Below, one piece after another: positions 8,576-17,780 of a stretch of DNA of 64,000 bases. The stretch is from Myxococcales bacterium. GTDB taxonomy: Bacteria > Myxococcota_A > Polyangia > Polyangiales > Ga0077539. Position 1 is the first letter of the stretch, and each line of letters begins with the position of its first letter. Below the pieces are notes generated by a model. The model was given only the letters and a program-made list of their open reading frames with translations, searched no databases and was not told the DNA's origin. The DNA lies in contig JAAFIF010000019.1 in the NCBI GenBank assembly GCA_013298625.1, positions 50,627 through 114,626 on the forward strand. The letters run 5' to 3'. Both the position numbers and the translations under genes were made by a program.

Positions 8576-10768
8576 ATGGCGCTGTCGTTTCTGCACTTCA
8601 CCGATCTGCACTGCGGACAGAAGGGGATCCGCGAGAAGTTTCCCACGGTGGACGAGGCGCTTCGCTCCGACCTGCGCGCGCTGCACGTGAAGACTGGCCC
8701 GTGGTCGCTCGCGTTGTTCACTGGAGATCTAGTCTTCTCTGGGCAGCGAGCGCAGTTCGACGAGCTCGATCAGCGCGTCGGCTCTCTGCGCGAGTCGGTC
8801 TCGTCGGGCAACGATTGGCTGCTGCTCCCGTGCCCAGGAAACCACGATTTGCAGCGGCCCAAGGGGGCAGGGTTCACCGACGACGACGCGCGCGTGGCCG
8901 AAATGCTCACGATTTTTCGCGACGAGCCCAGCATCCGCGCAGAGTTTTGGGACACCTCGTCGGGGCGAACGAGCGTGGGGCGAGCGCTCGTTCACCGGTG
9001 TTTTGCTGAGTGGACGCGCTGGTTCGACCGAGTGATCGAGCCGGCGATCGCCAGCGCCAACGGGACGCTCGTGCGCGGAGTGCTGCCCGGAGACTGGTCG
9101 TGCTCGCTCGTGCGCGACGGGTTGCGCGTCGGCGTCGTGTCGTTGAACACTGCGTTTCTCGCGATGGGCGACGCACAGGCGGGAGAGCTCGAGCTTGGCG
9201 TGCAGCAGCTGCTCGCGGTCACCGACAACGACCCCGGTCGTTGGTGCGATCGCCACGACGTGCGCGTGCTGCTCACGCACCACCCGATCGAGTGGTTACA
9301 CCCCGAAGCGCAGCGAGAGTTCGCGAGCGATATCCTCGGTGACGGGCGCTTCGATCTTCACTTGCACGGGCACATGCACGAGCCCGGCGGAGAGAACCGG
9401 CAGCCCGCTGGCGCAGCGGCGATGCAGCGCCGCGCGCAAGGCCCGTCGCTGTTCGGCTTGGAGCAGTTCGGCTCGCCGCCCAAAGAGCAGCGCGTGCACG
9501 GGTACGGTCTGTATCGCGTGCGCGCAGAGGAGAGCGGAGAGCTCGTGTTGGAGAGCTTTCCGCGCATCGCGCAGAAGAGCCGCGCGAACACGTGGATCGT
9601 GGGCCCCGACCTCGCGATGGGCGCGCGCGGAGACGCCCCCGCGCCTTCGCCTGGAGGGGCGCTCGGGAGGAATGCAAAGCGAGTTGTCGAGTTGAGCGGC
9701 AGCCTGCACATCAAGGTGACCGCACAGGGCAACCTCTCGAAGACCTGGGCGCCGAACACGCTTCCGATCGCGGGCGCGCCGTACGATCCGAAGTGGTACC
9801 TCGCGCGCCCCAAAGAAGAAACGACGCTGCGTCAGTGCTTGGACACGCCCGGGACGCCCGCGCTCGTGCGGGGAATGCCAGGCATCGGAAAGAGCTGGCT
9901 CGTCGAGCACGTCCTAGCGAACACGGTCACGAGCGGAGACTTCGTGGTGCGATCGACGGTCGCCCACGATTTGCCGGTCGAAGACACGTTTCGCTCGTTG
10001 TGCTTCGACGTGTTGGAGCAAGGCCCGCTCGGCGTCGAGCTCGTACGCGAATCGAGCGGCGCCAATCGCATCGAAGACACGCTCAAGCGGCACTGGACGC
10101 CGTCGCGATCGCTCGAACAACGCGTCGCGAGGCTGATCGAGACCGAGGGCGCGCGTCGGCTCGACGCAGGAAAGCGCTTGTTCTGGGTGCTGTCGTTTCC
10201 GCCTGCGCCCACGGTCGAGCTCACCCATCGCATCAACGCGACGCTGCGCGGGATCGTCGAGTCCGCGGTGCGCGAACCCGTGGATCGCGTTCGCATCGTG
10301 ATGATGGAGTCGTCGTTCAACCCGAACACGCTGCGGCTCGCGTACGGGTCGTCGTTCAACGCTGTGACGGTGATCGACCTCAACGGTCTCGACGAACAGA
10401 CGCTGCTGCACGACGGTCCGGCGAAGGGAATCGCTGGGCTCGACTCAGACGCCATGCGTGCGTACGGCGGCCACCCCATGCTCATCCGCGCTGGGCTGAA
10501 GGCCAGCGTCGCGCTCGACGAACAAGCTTCGCGACACGCTGCGTTCGCGCAGTTCATGACGAAGCTCTTGCAGTTCTTTCGGCACAACAACGGCGAGCGC
10601 GAGGCGTTCAACGAGCTGCTGACGAAGGGGACCGCGACAGGCCCCGCCGTCGAGCGCCTCATTCGAGCGGGGCTCGTCGTGCGCGACGGCGACGGGCCTC
10701 CGCGCGTCGCGATCAAACTCTTGGAGCGAGGCTTTCGCGCGATGCTTCAGCGCGAAGTGGACGGATGA
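8576..10768 (+). CDS. fusion of metallophosphoesterase and P-loop (STAND-like) NTPase
   Basis: MPE motifs FTDLH, LFTGD, PGNHD, LLTHHP, LHGHMHEP; Walker A GMPGIGKSWLVEHVL after residue ~400. Confidence 0.8.
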   Translation: MALSFLHFTDLHCGQKGIREKFPTVDEALRSDLRALHVKTGPWSLALFTGDLVFSGQRAQFDELDQRVGSLRESVSSGNDWLLLPCPGNHDLQRPKGAGFTDDDARVAEMLTIFRDEPSIRAEFWDTSSGRTSVGRALVHRCFAEWTRWFDRVIEPAIASANGTLVRGVLPGDWSCSLVRDGLRVGVVSLNTAFLAMGDAQAGELELGVQQLLAVTDNDPGRWCDRHDVRVLLTHHPIEWLHPEAQREFASDILGDGRFDLHLHGHMHEPGGENRQPAGAAAMQRRAQGPSLFGLEQFGSPPKEQRVHGYGLYRVRAEESGELVLESFPRIAQKSRANTWIVGPDLAMGARGDAPAPSPGGALGRNAKRVVELSGSLHIKVTAQGNLSKTWAPNTLPIAGAPYDPKWYLARPKEETTLRQCLDTPGTPALVRGMPGIGKSWLVEHVLANTVTSGDFVVRSTVAHDLPVEDTFRSLCFDVLEQGPLGVELVRESSGANRIEDTLKRHWTPSRSLEQRVARLIETEGARRLDAGKRLFWVLSFPPAPTVELTHRINATLRGIVESAVREPVDRVRIVMMESSFNPNTLRLAYGSSFNAVTVIDLNGLDEQTLLHDGPAKGIAGLDSDAMRAYGGHPMLIRAGLKASVALDEQASRHAAFAQFMTKLLQFFRHNNGEREAFNELLTKGTATGPAVERLIRAGLVVRDGDGPPRVAIKLLERGFRAMLQREVDG

Positions 10769-13700
10769 CCGCGGACCGCAAGCGATTTCAAGCGGGCGGG
10801 GTGCTGCAAGGCGAGTCGTTTTATCTCGAACGAACCGCGGACAAGAAGCTCGCGCGCGCGATCGAGCAGCGTGAGCACTGCTTCGTGCTCGCGCCTCGGC
10901 AAGTGGGCAAGACCTCTCTCGTCCGCCACGCGCAGTCCCAGGCGAAGGCGCGCGGGATGAGCACCGCGCACATCGATTTGAGCGCGCTCGGCGTGCGAGG
11001 CAGCACCCCTGAGCAGCTCTGCTTCTCTCTGATCGATCAGCTCGCGCTGCAGCTCTACCTCGACGACCCCACAGAGTTCTGGGAGCGCTACGCGCAGACC
11101 ACGCACGTCGAGCGTCTCGCGCGGTACTTCGAAGAAGTGGCGCTGAGCAGCGAGAAGCCGCTGCTGTTGGTGCTCGACGAGATCGACCTCGTGCTAGCGA
11201 TGAACACCGAGGGAAATCTCGCGTTTCGCGGGGATTTCTTCGCGACCCTGCGCAACATGTTTCAGTCTCGCAGCGACCCGAACACCGGCGATCGCTGGTC
11301 GCGTCTGGTCATCGTGTACGTCGGTCTCGCCCTGCCGACGGACCTCGCGCCGCAGCTCGGGCAGACGCCGTTTCAGTTCGCGACGGGCGTCGACGTCGCG
11401 GACTTCACGCGCGACGAGCTCACGCCGCTCGAAGCCGGGCTGGTGTTCAAAGGGCGCGACGCAGCCGCGATGCTCGACCGTGTTCACCACTGGCTCGATG
11501 GGCATCCAGCGCTCACCCAGAAGGTGTGCAAGTACCTCGTCGAGCACTCGGACGATGTCGAAGCCGCGCCGGACGACGTGGCCGCGGTCGACCGCGCGAT
11601 CGAAGCGCTGTTTCCGAGCCAATCGCCGGAGGACGATCTGATCATCGCCGAGATCGATCGGCGTTTCGAGCGGCTGGACAAGGACGAGGACACGCGACGG
11701 TCTCCCAATTTGCACGCGGACAACCTCGGCTTCTCCGTGCTCGACCTCTACGTGCGCGCGGGCAACGGCGCGTTGGTGAGGGCCAACGAGACCGTCGAGC
11801 AACGGGCGCTGCGCGTGATCGGGCTCGGAAAGAACGCGAAGCGAAAGCGCGCCGACAACGGCAAGTGGGAGATGGTCATCGCGCCGCGCAACCGAGTGTT
11901 CACCCGGTATTTCAGCGAGAGCTGGGTGCACCAGCGCGCCGCGGGGCGAGAGATCTTCGTGCGCGCGCGCAAGTGGGAGACGCACGGGTGGCCGAAGGCG
12001 CTGCTGCTCGATCGGCGCGAGCTCGCGCTGCTCGATACGCGAATCGGCGCGTGGGAAGAGCTCGGCCCGCTGTCGGACACCGAGCAGGCGTTCATCACGG
12101 CGTCGCAGAATCAGCAGCGACGAGCGAGCGCGGCAGCGGCGATTGCGTTCGGGGGAGTGGGAATCGCCGCCATCGTGGCCGCAGGGTTCGCGATCTATTG
12201 GGGATTCCAAGCGGAAAAGCAACGCGTCGCGACGGAGACGCAGCGCAGTCAGGCGAGAAGGACCATCGCGCTGGTGAGCGCAGCGCAGAGCGCGATCGGT
12301 CGACCGAGGGAGGCGGCGCTGTTGCTTCCGCGGATTCTGCTGAGCGACGCCATGAGCGAGCCAGCGCCGTCCGTGCAGCGAACGGTCGCGCGCCTGAGCG
12401 TCGACGCAGCGTCGTTTCGCACAAGCTGGTCCCGAGCGTCGGCGTTGATCCCAGCGTGGTCCCGAGTGTCCTACGGACTTCTCTTCGCGAACACCGACGA
12501 GCCAGCGCGACGGACGTTGTCCGTTCTCTCGACGAACAATCGAGACGAGACGTTGATTTCGTGGCGCGAACTCGAGCCCGAACACCGACGAACGCTCAGT
12601 GTCTCGCCTTATGGGCGTCGCTTCGTCGAACACTGCAACCATGGCGCGATCGTGCTGGTGGGCGACGAAGAGGGATCGTTCGTCGACGTCTCGCGAGGAG
12701 ACGAGCTGTTGTTCTCTGGCGATCAGCTCGAACGAGAGCCGATCCGCGGTGTTCGTTGCGCGACCGACAGCGACGTCGTGCTCGTGTGGAGCGACCACCA
12801 CCTTCGAGAGATCGTAACCGAACGGAAGTTCGCGCTGCCTCGAGAGACCATCGTCGACGTCGGGATGGCGATCGAGGGCTCGACGCGCTTCGTCGCGACG
12901 GCAGAGCGCGTATTCAAGCTCACCGCGACCGCGAACGACGAGTTCGCAGCCAGTGAAATCCAGATCGACCCCGAGGCCCGCAGAGGCTGGACGATCCGGG
13001 CCCTCTCGGCGCGCGGCGAGCACGACGTGTGGATCGCGCGCTCGAGGTTCCTCGCGAACGGTGCGCTTCGTCGCGACTCCCGAGCGCTCGTGGCGATCGA
13101 CGCGCTCAGCGCGCGGCAGTCTGCGCTCTCGACGATCGCTCGGTACGCGATCGATCGACCTCTCGATTCCGCGAAGTTTCGTCTCTTTTCGAGCGCAGCC
13201 GGCGCGGTCCTCGCGATGAAGCAGTGGCAACAAAGCCCCGCGTCGAACACAACGAGTTCGGAGCTCACGACGACGCAGATTCAAGAGCCACAGGAAGATC
13301 TCGGGTGGGGAGCTTGGCGAATCTTCGCAAACAGCGAGTTGCCTTCCACGAACCTGGCTGCGCTTCCTCACTCGTTTTCATGGTCCGACCCGACGATCAC
13401 GCGAGACACGTTCGAGCGTGCGTTCAGCTTCTCGGGAGACGCTCCGCCCGTTCACAACGGCGCTTCGATCACGCACGCGTTCAACGAGGGAGAGCGGGCG
13501 ATTTCTCTGCGCGATTTCACGGTGCAGGTTCGCGACAGAGCGCAGTCGACGGCGCTGCGAACAACGCCTGTGCGGTGCCTCGGCCCACAGATCTCGAACA
13601 TCGTTCTGCGCTGCCGAGAAGAGCAGCCCGAGTTCGACGGGTCGACGCTCTATCTGCAAGGAGCGAGCGCCGATCGCGTCGTGCAGCTCGATGTTCAGCG

Positions 13701-15684
13701 GCCGATCGCGTCGGTCACATCGACGCTCGTTGCGCGCTGGACCGACGGTCCCCCATCACTCTCGATGCTCGCGGAGATCGATCATCGCCAGCTCGTTCGA
13801 TGGCGCTTCACCGACGGAGCCGCTCCGCTACGAGACGAACTCGCCCCCGCGGGCGCGACGCTGCGCGGCACGAACATCGATGTGCTCGGTCGCTGGCTCG
13901 CCGCGACGGTCGAGACAGGAGCCGAGCACACGTTGTGCGCATGGAACCTCAACGAGACCGCGCCGCGCGCGCGCTGCACCGACCGACAGAACGGAGTGTT
14001 CGCAGCGGGTCCCAAGATCAGCGACGACCTGCTGGTCGGAGCCATGCTTCGACGAGACACCGGCGTATCGCTCGTCGTCGCGCAGATCGAGCAGCTCCCG
14101 ACGACGCTGGAGCGCGTCACGCTCACCGCCCCGCTGTCGGATAAAGCCGACTGGGACTGGCTACCGCCGAGGGACCGTCCTGCGGCGCTGTGGTTCGAGA
14201 GCGAAGACGCTCCGAGAATCATCGCGAGCTTCGACCGCGTCGGCCGTGATTGGCGTGCACGACCGTCGAGCAGCGCGCTGCTCTTTCGTCGAACGACAGA
14301 CAACTGCATGCTCTGGTCACCGCCCACCGCACGGAGTTGGCGGCAAGCAGAGTGGTGCGAGGTCAACCGCGCGAGCTTCGACGATGACTCGTGGATCTAC
14401 TCATCGAGCAGCCGCACGCTGCAACAACCGATGGCGGACAGATCGACCGGGAGAGAGCTTGCGATCGCTCGGCCACCGACGTGCGAAGCGACGAACTGCA
14501 ATATCGCAGCGTGGCTCGACGAGACCAACATCGTCCACTACCTCGACGTGCGCGCGAGGCCCGTGCTCAGCGCCTTTCGCGCGTCGACACCCGTGCTCGC
14601 GATGGGCTGGGGCGCGCGTGGGATGCTCGCGTTGGGCTCGCTCGACGGGGAGGTGCGCGTGTGGCGGATCGGTCAGCAGCAACCGGATCCGCCGCTGCGA
14701 TCTTCGAGCGATTCTCCGGTGATCGCGCTCGCCGCGAGCGACGAAGAGGACGCGACGCGCCGAGAGCCGACCGTCGCGATCGCGCGCGCGGATGGCTCGG
14801 TCTCGCTCGTTCGACGGGGCGCAGAGCGCGTGCTTCGCGCGGCTAGCTCATCGCAAACGCTGCGACAGCTCGTGCTCGCGAGCGATCAGCGCACAATCTA
14901 CGGGCTCGCGCACGATCAGTCGTTGCTTCGCATCACCGATCACGCGCCACCGTCCGTGACTCCCTTGCGCTGCGCCGAGCACACGCAGTTCGCGTTGCTC
15001 ACAAGCGCGCCAGACCGCCGCTGGATCGCGGCGGTCGCAGCGAGCGCGGCGGACTCCAAGGCCCGCGTGTGCGTGTGGTCGGCGCTCGACAACTCGCGCG
15101 CGGGCTGGACTGTCTCGTCCGACGGCGGCGAGATTCGCGCGATCGCCCTATCGAACGCAGCGGGCGAGTGGCCGCGCATCGCGACGGCGCACCGCAACGA
15201 AGTTCGCATCTGGGAGCACGGAACGTGGCCCGCGGACGAAATCGCTGCTCCGATCACCGCCGCCGCAGAGGACACGAGCGTGATGGGCTGGGACTCGGTG
15301 CTCGTGCGCCCGGTCGCCGACGTCGATAACCTTTGGTTCACAGAACACGGCACGCACTACGTCGTGCGCACAGCGCGCTCGAGCGCGCGCTACCCAGCGA
15401 CGTTTGAAGAAACGCGCACCGACACCTGTCGCACGCTCGCTCGACTCGCCGGCGAAGACCGCCGCGACCAATGTGACTGGGAGTCTGCAGGAGCGCGCTT
15501 CGATGCAGGCGCAGACGCCGCCGTCGACGCCACGGCGCCGGACGCACAGCCCTCCGTGAGCGCAGCTGCGCCCGAGCGCCCTAACGCGCTGCGCCTGAAC
15601 CTCACCGACGCTGTTCGCACGTTTTGCAGGCTGCGCGAAGTCCCTCTGCCCGCGCCCGACGCTCCCTGCCCGCGACACCCGTAG
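10765..15684 (+). CDS. AAA-like domain (AAA_35-type) ATPase with TM segment and large C-terminal beta-propeller/WD40-like region (1639 aa)
   Basis: MTADRKRFQAGGVLQGESFYLERTADKKLARAI..APRQVGKTSLVRHA (Walker A), LLLVLDEIDLVL (Walker B); TM IAFGGVGIAAIVAAGFAIYWGF; repeated beta-rich C-terminus; ATGA overlap with gene 3; start inside ORF 9592..15684. Confidence 0.8.
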   Translation: MTADRKRFQAGGVLQGESFYLERTADKKLARAIEQREHCFVLAPRQVGKTSLVRHAQSQAKARGMSTAHIDLSALGVRGSTPEQLCFSLIDQLALQLYLDDPTEFWERYAQTTHVERLARYFEEVALSSEKPLLLVLDEIDLVLAMNTEGNLAFRGDFFATLRNMFQSRSDPNTGDRWSRLVIVYVGLALPTDLAPQLGQTPFQFATGVDVADFTRDELTPLEAGLVFKGRDAAAMLDRVHHWLDGHPALTQKVCKYLVEHSDDVEAAPDDVAAVDRAIEALFPSQSPEDDLIIAEIDRRFERLDKDEDTRRSPNLHADNLGFSVLDLYVRAGNGALVRANETVEQRALRVIGLGKNAKRKRADNGKWEMVIAPRNRVFTRYFSESWVHQRAAGREIFVRARKWETHGWPKALLLDRRELALLDTRIGAWEELGPLSDTEQAFITASQNQQRRASAAAAIAFGGVGIAAIVAAGFAIYWGFQAEKQRVATETQRSQARRTIALVSAAQSAIGRPREAALLLPRILLSDAMSEPAPSVQRTVARLSVDAASFRTSWSRASALIPAWSRVSYGLLFANTDEPARRTLSVLSTNNRDETLISWRELEPEHRRTLSVSPYGRRFVEHCNHGAIVLVGDEEGSFVDVSRGDELLFSGDQLEREPIRGVRCATDSDVVLVWSDHHLREIVTERKFALPRETIVDVGMAIEGSTRFVATAERVFKLTATANDEFAASEIQIDPEARRGWTIRALSARGEHDVWIARSRFLANGALRRDSRALVAIDALSARQSALSTIARYAIDRPLDSAKFRLFSSAAGAVLAMKQWQQSPASNTTSSELTTTQIQEPQEDLGWGAWRIFANSELPSTNLAALPHSFSWSDPTITRDTFERAFSFSGDAPPVHNGASITHAFNEGERAISLRDFTVQVRDRAQSTALRTTPVRCLGPQISNIVLRCREEQPEFDGSTLYLQGASADRVVQLDVQRPIASVTSTLVARWTDGPPSLSMLAEIDHRQLVRWRFTDGAAPLRDELAPAGATLRGTNIDVLGRWLAATVETGAEHTLCAWNLNETAPRARCTDRQNGVFAAGPKISDDLLVGAMLRRDTGVSLVVAQIEQLPTTLERVTLTAPLSDKADWDWLPPRDRPAALWFESEDAPRIIASFDRVGRDWRARPSSSALLFRRTTDNCMLWSPPTARSWRQAEWCEVNRASFDDDSWIYSSSSRTLQQPMADRSTGRELAIARPPTCEATNCNIAAWLDETNIVHYLDVRARPVLSAFRASTPVLAMGWGARGMLALGSLDGEVRVWRIGQQQPDPPLRSSSDSPVIALAASDEEDATRREPTVAIARADGSVSLVRRGAERVLRAASSSQTLRQLVLASDQRTIYGLAHDQSLLRITDHAPPSVTPLRCAEHTQFALLTSAPDRRWIAAVAASAADSKARVCVWSALDNSRAGWTVSSDGGEIRAIALSNAAGEWPRIATAHRNEVRIWEHGTWPADEIAAPITAAAEDTSVMGWDSVLVRPVADVDNLWFTEHGTHYVVRTARSSARYPATFEETRTDTCRTLARLAGEDRRDQCDWESAGARFDAGADAAVDATAPDAQPSVSAAAPERPNALRLNLTDAVRTFCRLREVPLPAPDAPCPRHP

Positions 15685-16272
15685 CTCGCGTGTCGCCCAA
15701 GAGCGCGATCAGCCGCTCGCACGCTTCGCTGCTCAAGCCGACGCAGTCGACGACGCTGGGCTTGCCCGGCTTGGTGCCCACCTTCACCGCGTCCGTGATC
15801 CCTGCGCGCTTCAACGCACGTTCGCTCGCGGTGCCGGTCTTGCCCTTCGGCCGCTTCTCGGCGCCCTCGCTTGCGTACCGCGAACCCACTGACCCGCTTG
15901 CGTCGCGAAGCGCTCGATCGATCTCCTTCGCGCACCGAAACCTCGAGGCGCTTCGGCCAGAGGACCACGGTGCGCCATGATCGCCGCCGCGTCGTCGGCC
16001 GGAGTTGCGTCCGCGAGATCGAGCCGCGCGTTGACGGTCCCTAAGCCGAGCATGGCGAACCGCGATTGATCCACGCGCTGCACAGCGTCGAGCGGACGAT
16101 TCACCGACGAAGCGTCGATCGAAAGCTCGCTCCCAGCGAGCTCGTGCCGCCCCTTCTGGCCGTCGCTGTATCCGAGCGCGACCGTGATCCCTCGGCGAGA
16201 GAGATCGATCAGCGCTTGTCCGACGTCCTCGAGGTTGACCGTGACCTTGCCGAACGCTGTCCTCGCGCTAAA
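15602..16272 (-). pseudogene. decayed gene fragment with apparent frameshifts, lacking a recognisable 5' end
   Basis: Coding-like segments in successive frames: AFGKVTVNLEDVGQALIDLSRRGITVALGYSDGQKGRHELAGSELSIDASSVNRPLDAVQRVDQSRFAMLGLGTVNARLDLADATPADDAAAIMA, VVLWPKRLEVSV, AKEIDRALRDASG..SERALKRAGITDAVKVGTKPGKPSVVDCVGLSSEACERLIALLGD. Confidence 0.45.
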
Positions 16273-16418
16273 CCACTACCGCGACGGGGTTCGTAGTTTT
16301 CCGAGTGCGCGGCAGTGGTTTGACTTGATTTCAACCGCGCTGATCCGCTCCGCGCGTCTTCGACGCTCGTCGCGGGCGCGGTATAGTAACGGCGGCGCGG
16401 CCCGCATTTTCGGACCAC
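16252..16418 (+). repeat. right copy of imperfect ~150-bp inverted repeat
   Basis: gacggggttcgtagttttcc...gatttcaac...gcgtcttcgacgctcgtcgcg; inverse of 2807-2978. Confidence 0.6.
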
Positions 16419-16425
16419 GAAACCC

Positions 16426-16466
16426 CCAACGGCAGCCCGTGGGCTCGCGCGTGAGACGGCGGCTCC
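16426..16466. repeat. dispersed ~40-bp repeat copy C
   Basis: CCAACGGCAGCCCGTGGGCTCGCGCGTGAGACGGCGGCTCC. Confidence 0.55.
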
Positions 16467-16483
16467 CGCTCGAGACTCGACGA

Positions 16484-17650
16484 TTACAGCGAGAGATTCG
16501 GATACGTCGTGAGCTTCGGATGCCGCGCACAGATGCGACGGAGGCACTCTTCGCCGACCCGTGTGTCGACCACGTCCAAGAACTCGAGCCTCCATCGGGC
16601 GACGAGCCACTCGATGAGCTCGTCGGTCACGGGAGTTCCGCGCAGGCTGAGCGCGGTCACTGCTTCGACTCGGTCGACGAGGCGCCCGATGTCGTCGTCG
16701 TGTGATCCTCGCAGATGGAGGTAGAGGGACCGCACCTTCGGCGGGAGCGGATCTCCCACGACCGAGCGCGCGTGAAGCGTAAGCCAGTCGAGCGGCGCAC
16801 GAAGGCGCGCGTCCAGCACGAGATCGTGCGCAGACTGGAGGGACAACATGTCCAGCTTCTCTGCGGACGACGCGACAGCCCGAAAGTCCCACGAGCCCGC
16901 GGGCAGTTTCTCGATCGTGAGGGTCTCGAGCTGCGGCATCGTGGGCAGGTCGCGCGCAGAGAAGGGAGCCTCCTGGTTCAAGTAGATCCTGACGTGACGG
17001 AGGCTCTGCTGCCGACGGAGTCCGACGAGTCCAGGGCCCTTCAGAGGCGAGTCCTCGAGCTCCAAGATGCGGAGCATCGGAAACGGCGGCAACGACGCGA
17101 TCACGTCGTCGTCGAAGTCCTCACCAGACACGTGGAGCGACCAGACCTTCGCCGCGTTTGCCGCGACGAGGCTGAGCTCGTCGCGGTTCGCACAGCCGCT
17201 GTTGAAGTAGATGCTGAACTTCTGGCCTCGCTCGAACTTGGGAGGGAGCGCTGGGCTGAGCACATGAAACGGAGCGCGGTCTTCGTGCTGGTGATAGAGC
17301 CGCTCGACGTTCGCCGTGTACCGACCGCAAGCGAGCACTTCGACGAGGGTCGCGGTTCGGGCATCGCCGACCACCGAGAGGTTGACCCACTCGGGGACCA
17401 TCGCGTCTCGCCACAGGACGTCCACGACCTGTTCGGCGGTGCAGCGCGAGAGCCTTCGCGCCAGGCCGCGGTCGCTGTCCTCGGGAAACACCCGCTCGTC
17501 CTCGCGCAGCGGATTGCCGTCGTACGACGCGTTCAACCGAAGCCGAAACAGCAGAGGCTCGGGGAGCGGCTCTTCGATGAACCGCCGCGTAAAGTCCCGC
17601 GCCAAGGCGCTCGCCTCCTGAAATCGCCGAGAGAATTCAGCGCGTTCCAC
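16484..17650 (-). CDS. leucine-rich-repeat protein (myxobacterial type)
   Basis: Repeated LRILELEDSPLKGPGLVGL, QLETLTIEKLP, AVTALSLRGTPVTDELIEWL, LEFLDVVDTRVGEECLRRI. Confidence 0.7.
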   Translation of the reverse strand: MERAEFSRRFQEASALARDFTRRFIEEPLPEPLLFRLRLNASYDGNPLREDERVFPEDSDRGLARRLSRCTAEQVVDVLWRDAMVPEWVNLSVVGDARTATLVEVLACGRYTANVERLYHQHEDRAPFHVLSPALPPKFERGQKFSIYFNSGCANRDELSLVAANAAKVWSLHVSGEDFDDDVIASLPPFPMLRILELEDSPLKGPGLVGLRRQQSLRHVRIYLNQEAPFSARDLPTMPQLETLTIEKLPAGSWDFRAVASSAEKLDMLSLQSAHDLVLDARLRAPLDWLTLHARSVVGDPLPPKVRSLYLHLRGSHDDDIGRLVDRVEAVTALSLRGTPVTDELIEWLVARWRLEFLDVVDTRVGEECLRRICARHPKLTTYPNLSL

Positions 17651-17780
17651 GGCTGCATTGTATCAGCGAGATTCGCTGCAGAGGGCATCCGGGAGCGCGT
17701 GGCGATCGCGCTCGCTCGGCGCGTTCGCGTGCTGCCGATCGGCGGACGCGCGGTGATCACGGCACGATCGTCCGCGGCGG

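Noticed and set aside
7094-8686. 530-aa minus-strand ORF opposite the HNH gene
   Set aside because: Antisense composition artefact; the plus strand carries clear HNH motifs and RBS/overlap signals.
9592-10764. N-terminal ~390 aa of ORF 9592..15684
   Set aside because: This part is an Arg/Ala-rich out-of-frame shadow of the MPE-NTPase gene (8576..10768); the real gene 4 begins at the ATG at 10765.
11194-13371. 725-aa minus-strand ORF
   Set aside because: Arg/Glu-rich antisense shadow of gene 4 typical of high-GC DNA; no domain motifs.
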